NCBI GenBank assembly: GCA_011390275.1 | Contig: JAABST010000005.1 | Span: 62,001 to 126,000 of the forward strand | Reading direction: 5' to 3' | Source: Geitlerinema sp. S16 | Lineage (GTDB): Bacteria > Cyanobacteriota > Cyanobacteriia > Cyanobacteriales > Geitlerinemataceae | Length of the DNA: 64,000 bases | Part shown: piece by piece, positions 54,061 to 64,000 of the stretch | How the letters are laid out: the number at the start of each line of letters is the position of its first letter | How positions within the stretch are numbered: the stretch's first letter is position 1 | Notes under the pieces: generated by a model | What the model saw: the letters and a program-made list of their open reading frames with translations, nothing else | Told to the model about the DNA's origin: nothing | Databases searched by the model: none | Made by a program: the position numbers and the translations under genes

Positions 54061-55139
54061 ACGCCGGAATCGCCCTGGCGCTGCTGCTGATTGCGCTGCT
54101 GTTGACGCTGGCGCAGCATGTTCGCCTGTACTTGGGCTTGCCATGCTGCAAGGCGCTGCTGATCTGGGCGCGGCGCGGCTTGACTCAGCGGGCTAGAGGT
54201 GCGGATTACGTTATCCACTTGGGGCAATGGTGGGCGATCGATCGCGGCTTTTTGCGCCGGTTGATGCTCCGGCTGGCGCATTTCCTTGATGGTGGCAATC
54301 AGGCGCGGGAAAAGACGACGGACGATATCGCGCTGCTGACGCTGGATGGGGCCGACGCCGATCGAGAGCTGTTTGATGTGGTCTTCGAGTTTGCGAATAT
54401 TGCTCTGAACGGTCTCTAGGTTGGCATCATCGAGGGGAGCGAGCCGTGCTTTGACGACGCTCAGTTCGCGCTGGAGAACGGCGATCGCACTTTCCACCCG
54501 TTGCGCTTCGCTGTTTTGCTGCTGACGCGGGATCATCTGGAACCACTCACGCAGCTCCGAGATTTGCGCCACAAGATGCCGCTCGCGTTCGCGCTGGCGT
54601 CCCGTAAACTCCTGCATTTGCCGCAGGTCGTTTTGGAGCGTCACTACGGCATCACGTAGAGCGGCGACCTGTTCGGGGCGGGTGCTTTGGCGTAGCTCTT
54701 GACGCAGGATTTCTACTTGCTGAACAGTTTCGCGGTTCGATCGCTCTAAACTCACGACTTGCTGCAACATCGGGTCAAGGTTAACCGGATCGGGCAGTAG
54801 CTTTAGGCTTTGCTGGAGTTGGCCGACCGCTGAAACGTATTGCGTCTGCATCCGCTGCTGAAAACGCTGCCGGTTGACGGTTCCCAATCCCATCGCCAGG
54901 GTGAGCGGCAGAGCAAAGTGGACGAGCTGCTGGGTCACGGCGGCAACGCCGATCCCGATCCCGGCTCCGACGATCGAGGTCATTTCGAGGGCATCGAGGG
55001 CATCGAAGCGGCTCTTCTTCTCGGTCGGCTTACTCGGTTTATTCGGCTTACTCGACTTAGCCGCTGCGGTCGGTTTCTGACTTGCCGATGATTCCGCAGG
55101 AGTGGCCGTTGTGGCGGAACGCGATGGTGCTTTGGGCAT
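54057..55139 (-). CDS. Coiled-coil membrane protein of unknown function
   Basis: A 360-aa protein. Residues 1-45 are Ala/Ser/Lys-rich. A hydrophobic segment (about 52-85, SIVGAGIGIGVAAVTQQLVHFALPLTLAMGLG) may make one or two membrane passes. A long helical coiled coil (about 90-285) follows, and the C-terminus is Gln/Arg-rich. No catalytic motif was recognised. Similar proteins occur in many filamentous cyanobacteria. The 3' end overlaps the ferredoxin gene by 4 bp. Confidence 0.8.
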   Translation of the reverse strand: MPKAPSRSATTATPAESSASQKPTAAAKSSKPNKPSKPTEKKSRFDALDALEMTSIVGAGIGIGVAAVTQQLVHFALPLTLAMGLGTVNRQRFQQRMQTQYVSAVGQLQQSLKLLPDPVNLDPMLQQVVSLERSNRETVQQVEILRQELRQSTRPEQVAALRDAVVTLQNDLRQMQEFTGRQRERERHLVAQISELREWFQMIPRQQQNSEAQRVESAIAVLQRELSVVKARLAPLDDANLETVQSNIRKLEDHIKQLSIGVGPIQRQQRDIVRRLFPRLIATIKEMRQPEHQPAQKAAIDRPPLPQVDNVIRTSSPLSQAAPRPDQQRLAAWQAQVQANMLRQRQQQRNQQQRQGDSGV

Positions 55140-55392
55140 GGTGCGCTAGAAGAGGGGAAGGAACGACACAACGGCGAAAATGCTTTGATCAGGATTGACC
55201 TCGATTGATCGGCTGGTGATGAATCAGCGACAGCAGTGGTCAGAGTCTTGACAATTAGCAAAAATGGTAAGCCAATTTTACCCTATCGAAAATCGGGATG
55301 CTCGATCGCAACCGGTTCGATACCGGTTTGATCGTTCCTGATGCCTAAATCTGGGCGAATGCCAGGTGACGGATCAACGTTGCCGTCAACGC

Positions 55393-55650
55393 CTAAATCA
55401 ACCAGCAAATCAGGGTCAGAATGACCAAAATAATCAGCAGAGCGAGATTAATCGCCACATCGGTACGGCTGTTCAGCAAGGCTCGCCCAAAAAATTCACG
55501 CCCGCGATCGGTGATAAATCGGCGAACCCAAAGCGGCACGCGATCGTACATCGGCTTATACTGAGCCACGCTCCGAGCCACACGAATCACGTTGTAGGCC
55601 GACAGGCCGGTTAACAGCAAACGGTAGATCAAAAAAAAGTCGATCGCCAT
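55393..55650 (-). CDS. Small two-segment membrane protein
   Basis: An 85-aa protein, MAIDFFLIYRLLLTGLSAYNVIRV..., with a hydrophobic N-terminus and a C-terminal membrane segment (INLALLIILVILTLICWLI). A positively charged middle (DRVPLWVRRFITDRGREFFGRALL) separates them. Function unknown. The ATG at 55650 is chosen over 55659. Confidence 0.6.
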   Translation of the reverse strand: MAIDFFLIYRLLLTGLSAYNVIRVARSVAQYKPMYDRVPLWVRRFITDRGREFFGRALLNSRTDVAINLALLIILVILTLICWLI

Positions 55651-55706
55651 AGGTCGCAACAGTGGGAGAACCCTCTAAATTCTCTGTTTGGTTAGTCTGA
55701 GCTTGG

Positions 55707-55777
55707 TAGGGTGGGCATTGCCCATCATGACGGATACTTTTCGCTGGTATTGATCGTGGTGGGCTGTGCCCACCCTA
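55707..55777. repeat. Short TAGGGTGGGCATTGCCCATC repeat
   Basis: A nested palindrome like 10094-10163, with left arm TAGGGTGGGCATTGCCCATC and right arm GGTGGGCTGTGCCCACCCTA. It lies in the intergenic gap before the TPR protein. Confidence 0.7.
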
Positions 55778-55874
55778 CGAAACTACGAAACTGAGTTTGA
55801 GTTTATAGTCATTCGATATAAGAATGAGACACGTTCCATATCAGCTTGGTTAAACCTGCCCTCCTGCACGCTTC

Positions 55875-57128
55875 ATGACCGATCTCCCCGACCTGCCGCC
55901 ACTCTATGAACACGTCCGCGCCAATCCAAATCTGGCACTGTCTTACCTCAATCTCGGCAAAGCTCTCGAAGTTCACCAACGCCCGATCGCTGCCCTCCGC
56001 AGCTATCAACAGGCCGTCAAACTTCGTCCAAACTATGCTGAAGCGCAATTTTGCCTGGGTCGTCAGTGGTGGAAACAGGGGGATATCGAAGCGGCGCGAT
56101 CGCACTTTGAACAAGCCGCCGAGCTGCGCGTTCCGGGTGTACCCCTCGCGCTCCACTTTAATCGCGACTTGATCTATGGCCATCACGGGATGCGCGATCC
56201 CTGGCTGTTGTGGGATGGGCATGTGTATCGGCTGTACTACCTGGCCGGACTTTGGGATGAGCCATCACGCTCGATTCACACCGCCCATTCTAAAGATCTC
56301 ATCACTTGGCACTACGACGGAACCATTGTCACCGCACCAGATGCGACGATCAGCTTTGGTAGCGGCACGACGCGGATCATCAACAATCTCTATCATCTGT
56401 ACTATTCCGTGCGTCAGCAGACAGACGCTGGCGATCGCGAGACGATCACCCTCGCGACATCACCCGACGGTCTGACCTGGGAAACCATCGACCACAACGC
56501 GATCGCCCTAGACTCGCACTACTACGCGCCCCAGGACTGGCACACCCCGAACTTCTCTGTCGATCCCAAAACCAATAAAACCTATTTCTTCCTGGGAGCG
56601 AGTGCTGCGAGCTGTGAGGACTCGGACTATCGGGGCTGCGTGGCGATGGCGGTCGGGGAGCGAAACAGCTCAAGCCTGACGGCATTGCCGCCCGTGTTGT
56701 TGCAACTGGCGGGTAAAACAGGATCGTCGTCGGCCTTCGGGCGAATCGATCGCCCCCAGATCACCCTTGCGAATCATCAATACTATCTGACCTTTTCCTG
56801 TCCGAGCGATCGTCTGCATCCCGATTGGCGATCGCGACTGGTTCCGCGCCGCTTAAGTGAATCCTCGATGTTCTGTTACGTCTCAGATTCGATTACGGGA
56901 CCCTATCGACCCTTTCCCGAAGATGAACCCTTTGTCTGGGGTAGCGAACGTACGCGGCTGGCGCGATCGGGGATATTTTTCGATAACCCACAGTGCAAGT
57001 TATTTGTGTATGGCGATTATCCCCAATCCCAGCTTTTAGAAGTCTCGAAACGTTTTCCGATCGGCTGGAATGGTCAAAAGATCGGGATTATGTTTAATTT
57101 GCAGCTCGATGAGACTCGGGGTAGTTAG
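55875..57128 (+). CDS. TPR protein fused to a glycosidase-like beta-propeller
   Basis: A 417-aa protein. Residues 1-90 hold two TPR-like repeats (LALSYLNLGKALEVHQRPIAALRSYQQAVKLRPNYAEA). The remainder resembles five-bladed propellers of the GH43/GH68 group: YGHHGMRDPWLLWDGHVYRLYYLAG, SHSKDLITWHYDG, then RIDRPQITLANHQYYLTFSCPS. In such enzymes Asp in RDPW is often the catalytic base or general acid, but here activity on any sugar is uncertain. No signal peptide, so cytoplasmic. Its end overlaps the class II aldolase gene by 4 bp, tail to tail. Confidence 0.75.
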   Translation: MTDLPDLPPLYEHVRANPNLALSYLNLGKALEVHQRPIAALRSYQQAVKLRPNYAEAQFCLGRQWWKQGDIEAARSHFEQAAELRVPGVPLALHFNRDLIYGHHGMRDPWLLWDGHVYRLYYLAGLWDEPSRSIHTAHSKDLITWHYDGTIVTAPDATISFGSGTTRIINNLYHLYYSVRQQTDAGDRETITLATSPDGLTWETIDHNAIALDSHYYAPQDWHTPNFSVDPKTNKTYFFLGASAASCEDSDYRGCVAMAVGERNSSSLTALPPVLLQLAGKTGSSSAFGRIDRPQITLANHQYYLTFSCPSDRLHPDWRSRLVPRRLSESSMFCYVSDSITGPYRPFPEDEPFVWGSERTRLARSGIFFDNPQCKLFVYGDYPQSQLLEVSKRFPIGWNGQKIGIMFNLQLDETRGS

Positions 57129-57901
57129 TCCAATAAATCCGGCTCTTCTCGTACGATTTTGTCGTAGAGCGACTGGAAGCAAAACCAGCCCATAAAGGGT
57201 GTCCCGACTTGGGAAGCGGTGAGGGTCGCGGTGTCGCGATCGATCGCGATCGGCGTTCCAGCAGCTTCGGCTAATAATTGCGACTGACAGCAGCGTTCCA
57301 TCGCGATAAACCACCAGGCCGCTTCATCCACGCTCTGACCAACCGTGAGCAGACCGTGATTCCGCAAAATCGCCGCTTTCGCCGTGCCGAGGGTCTGGCC
57401 GATGCGCTGACCTTCACTGGGGTCGAGGACAACGCCGGTGTAGTCATCAAACAGGACGTGATCATCGTAGAACGAGCAGGCGTCTTGGGTGAGGGGGTCG
57501 AGTTTTCGACCGAGGGTAGACCAGGTTTTGCCGTAGATCGAATGGGTGTGGGCGGCGGCGATCGCGTCGGGGCGAGCGGCGTGGATTTGGGAGTGGATGG
57601 CGAAGGCTGCGGCGTTTATGGGGCGATCGCCGTCGAGGATCTCGCCGCTGGCGTTGACCAAGATCAGATCCGATACGCGAATATGACCGAAGTACATGCC
57701 AAAGGGATTGACCCAAAAACTATGGGGATCTTCCGGGTCGCGGGCGGTAATGTGTCCGGCGACGCCTTCATCGAAGCCGTAGCGGGCAAAGAGTCGAAAG
57801 GCGGCGGCGAGCCGTTGTTTGCGGTGCAGTCGTTCGTCGGCTGGGCGATCGAACTGGGGCGGCTGCGGCAGGTTTTTGGGAATCAGTGATTTAACTGACA
57901 C
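57125..57901 (-). CDS. Class II aldolase/adducin-family protein
   Basis: A 258-aa protein of the class II aldolase (FucA/AraD) family. Zinc-binding His are present in AAHTHSIYG (two) and RNHGLLTVG. The adducin-like region GVAGHITARDPEDPHSFWVNPFGMYF precedes these. The substrate is not clear; family members cleave phosphorylated sugars or serve in methionine salvage. ATG at 57901. Confidence 0.87.
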   Translation of the reverse strand: MSVKSLIPKNLPQPPQFDRPADERLHRKQRLAAAFRLFARYGFDEGVAGHITARDPEDPHSFWVNPFGMYFGHIRVSDLILVNASGEILDGDRPINAAAFAIHSQIHAARPDAIAAAHTHSIYGKTWSTLGRKLDPLTQDACSFYDDHVLFDDYTGVVLDPSEGQRIGQTLGTAKAAILRNHGLLTVGQSVDEAAWWFIAMERCCQSQLLAEAAGTPIAIDRDTATLTASQVGTPFMGWFCFQSLYDKIVREEPDLLD

Positions 57902-57979
57902 AAAGTTTGTGAAGTAAAAAAATATCTTAAAGAGTTTCTACTGTCTTAGCAATGCTGTATTTCTCACACTGGCTAGGAG

Positions 57980-58552
57980 TTAAGTACCAAACCTCTCCTG
58001 TCGTGCAGCCTCAAATGCTTTGACTAAGGTGTCTGCCCATTCTCCAGTGAGTGGGTATTTTTCACCCCAGCTTGGATGAGGATCAGGGGGGACATAGAAA
58101 CTAGTACCTCCATATTCATCAGAGTACAGCCATATAACTCTTTCATCTTTGCGATCTTGAGCAAACTCATATGATATGCAAGCCTGCTCAATATGCTCGT
58201 CTTCGCGCCCCTCGTACTCTGAGGAACTTGAAGACTCTGGACAGAACAAAATAACTGAATATTCATCAATCCATGGTTGCCCAAAGATCAATAAAACTTG
58301 AAAGCCTGTCAAAGTGCTTAGACTTTGACATTTATCTTTCTGCACCTTGGTTGGTACATCAGATTTGATTTCTACAAATGATTTCCAATCGGGAACCCAA
58401 AAATCTGGTAGATACCAAGTACCAGAGAGATTATAGGTATCTGGCTCATAGACAAAGCTAAAATTCAATGAGTTTATAAATACAGCCCACCTTGCTTCCA
58501 ATCGAGAACGAAATCGGCAGCCTTTATATACTGTCTCAACAGGACTGATCAT
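57980..58552 (-). CDS. PDDEXK-like nuclease-fold protein
   Basis: A 190-aa protein with the pattern YKGCRFRSRLEARWAVFINSLNFSFVYEPDTYNLSGTWYLPDFWVPDWKSFVEIK. E in RLEAR, D in YLPDF and the E-x-K in VEIK match the PD-(D/E)XK endonuclease core used by many phage and host nucleases. It is less rich in HIP1 than its neighbours, hinting at transfer. ATG 58552. No partner gene was recognised. Confidence 0.72.
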   Translation of the reverse strand: MISPVETVYKGCRFRSRLEARWAVFINSLNFSFVYEPDTYNLSGTWYLPDFWVPDWKSFVEIKSDVPTKVQKDKCQSLSTLTGFQVLLIFGQPWIDEYSVILFCPESSSSSEYEGREDEHIEQACISYEFAQDRKDERVIWLYSDEYGGTSFYVPPDPHPSWGEKYPLTGEWADTLVKAFEAARQERFGT

Positions 58553-58631
58553 TAGATAAGCTTTTTACTGAGATATCTTCGTGGATCTATCAAACAAAAT
58601 CTTAACAGCTAAATTAATCTCTTGATTTTTG

Positions 58632-58679
58632 AAGTACAAAGATTGGAGTTTTTGAAAGGCTCCAATCTCTGATGTACTT
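58632..58679. terminator. Hairpin after gyrB
   Basis: A stem AGATTGGAG/CTCCAATCT (11-base loop) extended by outer AAGTACA/TGTACTT arms. It lies between gyrB (upstream on the minus strand) and the PDDEXK-like gene. The T-run is weak. Confidence 0.5.
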
Positions 58680-58695
58680 ATAATTTTATATATCG

Positions 58696-60983
<2,288 letters not shown>

Positions 60984-62159
60984 ATGGAGCTTCCCCACCT
61001 CAACCAAACAAGCTCGCGCGCCCCAAACGGCTCGGCGGATGTATCCGAAGCGATATCAGAAAGCTCTGAGAGACCTGAGATGCCCGAAGAGATGTCAGCG
61101 CCAAGCGTCGCGATACCCACGCCGCAGCCCGTGATGTCATTGCTCACGATCGCGCCGTTTTTCTTTTGGGGGACGGCGATGGTGGCGATGAAGGGCGTGA
61201 TGCCGCATACGACGCCGTTATTTGTGGCGGGGTTTCGTCTCGTCCCGGCGGGCGTGCTGGTGTTGATTGCAGCGGCGATCGCCGGTCGGCCACAGCCGCA
61301 GAGCTGGAAGGCGTGGGGCTGGATTGCCGCGTTTGCGGTGATCGATGCGATGTTGTTTCAGGGGTTTTTGGCGGAAGGTTTGGAGCGCACGGGGGCGGGG
61401 ATCGGGTCGGTGACGATCGATTCGCAGCCGCTGATTGTGGCGGTGCTGTCCTGTGTACTGTTCCGTGAGCGGATTGGCTGGATCGGCTGGGCTGGACTGG
61501 CGATCGGCGTGGTGGGAATTGCGGCGATCGGCCTGCCGATCGAGTGGCTGGCGGTACATGCGGCGCGGTTTGGGAATTGGGCGGCGACGCTAACCGGAAT
61601 CGTTGACGCGACAACGGCGGAGATCCAGGCGGAGATTCAGAGTGAGATGGTGTTTGGTTTGGGTGAAGGGTTGATGTTGCTGGCGTCGTTATCGATGGCG
61701 ATCGGGACGGTGATGATGCCGAAAGTCTCCGAACATGTCGATTCTCTGGTCGCGACCGGTTGGCACATGATTTTGGGCGGTTTGCCCTTACTTGCACTGT
61801 CGGTCTCAGTCGAAACCCAGCAGTGGCAAAACCTTTTGCCTGCCGAATGGGGAGCGCTGATTTACACCACGATTTTTGGCAGCGCGATCGCCTACGGTTT
61901 ATTTTTCTATTTTGCCGCACGCCAGAACCTGATTAGCCTAAGTTCGCTGACCTTCCTGACGCCCGTCTTCGCCCTAATATTTGGCTATCTCCTGCTGTCG
62001 GAAACCCTGACGCTACAGCAGTGGTGTGGGGTGGGTTTAACGCTGGTGGGGGTCTACGTTATCGGGAAACGTCACGATTTTGATACCGCGATCGGGTTGG
62101 AAACCGCCAAGAGAAACGAAGCGGTTACGCTTCCTCTCGATGCTCCCCCAGAGTCCTGA
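60984..62159 (+). CDS. DMT-superfamily transporter (EamA)
   Basis: A 391-aa inner-membrane carrier of the drug/metabolite transporter superfamily with about ten hydrophobic segments and two EamA halves (TIAPFFFWGTAMVAMKGV ... FGLGEGLMLLASLSMAIGTVMM). The first 50 residues (SSRAPNGSADVSEAISESS) form an unusual hydrophilic extension, so an internal start near residue 51 is possible. A 40-residue hydrophilic insert lies between the two halves. The substrate is unknown. ATG 60984. Confidence 0.87.
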   Translation: MELPHLNQTSSRAPNGSADVSEAISESSERPEMPEEMSAPSVAIPTPQPVMSLLTIAPFFFWGTAMVAMKGVMPHTTPLFVAGFRLVPAGVLVLIAAAIAGRPQPQSWKAWGWIAAFAVIDAMLFQGFLAEGLERTGAGIGSVTIDSQPLIVAVLSCVLFRERIGWIGWAGLAIGVVGIAAIGLPIEWLAVHAARFGNWAATLTGIVDATTAEIQAEIQSEMVFGLGEGLMLLASLSMAIGTVMMPKVSEHVDSLVATGWHMILGGLPLLALSVSVETQQWQNLLPAEWGALIYTTIFGSAIAYGLFFYFAARQNLISLSSLTFLTPVFALIFGYLLLSETLTLQQWCGVGLTLVGVYVIGKRHDFDTAIGLETAKRNEAVTLPLDAPPES

Positions 62160-62332
62160 AAATTAACAATTGTCGTTAAAGCATGGCATCCGAACGAACT
62201 CACAGCTAGATTCATTCGTATCCGTCGCAATATCCCGGAGTTTTCCGAGTTGCTGCCGTAAACCTCTGAGCCAGCGACTATAGTGGGGATACTTTGCTCC
62301 CGCGCTGTCGAATCGTACCTTCTCACGACCTC

Positions 62333-63928
<1,596 letters not shown>

Positions 63929-64000
63929 AACGCTTGGGTTCTGTCCTCGCTGCTCAATGGCACAGCTCTAGAAATTCATTCATCAGTCGCAAAACGAATC

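Noticed and set aside
55305..55335. GGTTCGATACC-like segment resembling a tRNA T-arm
   Set aside because: No acceptor, D or anticodon stems can be drawn around it.

Overview
The window is a chromosomal segment of a cyanobacterium. The HIP1 octamer GCGATCGC and its core CGATCG are extremely frequent. It carries cyanobacteria- and plastid-type genes: a CyanoP (PsbP-like) lipoprotein, Ycf34, Ycf35, a SyCRP1-like regulator, a CRTISO-like oxidoreductase and an Rbp-type RRM protein. No rRNA, tRNA or CRISPR array was seen. I cannot name the genus.

Layout. 0-10 kb: maf, cyanoP, an RTX-type calcium-binding protein, a Rieske protein, a DacB/PBP4 lipoprotein, a tnpB-only IS605-type element, ycf34, a tRNA nucleotidyltransferase and a DUF6883/DUF4926 pair between two long palindromic repeats. 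10-24 kb: a 948-aa RTX protein and a 9.9-kb gene for a 3294-aa acidic protein with an N-terminal coiled coil and a C-terminal actin/Hsp70-like domain. 24-30 kb: Crp regulator, DUF2232 membrane protein, CobT-like protein, and a membrane-PAS-GGDEF-EAL gene split by one in-frame stop. 30-38 kb: surface/export proteins (TpsA-type haemagglutinin, RTX protein). 38-45 kb: orphan ureC, an A+T-richer island (GNAT protein, small acidic protein, DUF4268 gene split by a MITE), rmlA-long and a CRTISO-like gene. 45-50 kb: CysO-like sulfur carrier, threonine synthase, orphan TRAP solute-binding protein, RRM protein. 50-64 kb: M48-like protein lacking its zinc motif, DUF2997-Ycf35-ferredoxin cluster, coiled-coil membrane protein, TPR-glycosidase-like fusion, class II aldolase, PDDEXK-like protein, gyrB, EamA transporter, and a PG-binding/HEAT membrane protein.

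Small mobile DNA is the strongest theme. There are five MITE-like elements with recognisable terminal inverted repeats, three of them with 9- or 12-bp target duplications. Two families of palindromic repeats begin TAGGGTG and often provide or abut the stop codons of neighbouring genes. The tnpB element is inserted inside one long repeat, so the sequence next to its right end, where an omega (re)RNA guide would be read, matches the other copies in this window, next to the same TCAT tetranucleotide.

Most genes are single units or short operons. Several are orphans of systems normally encoded together: ureC without ureAB, a TRAP receptor without DctQM, TpsA without TpsB, and three RTX proteins without a type I exporter. 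The best candidates for undescribed biology are the giant acidic actin-like protein, the TnpB/repeat guide relationship, the sulfur carrier beside threonine synthase, and the M48-like pseudo-peptidase.
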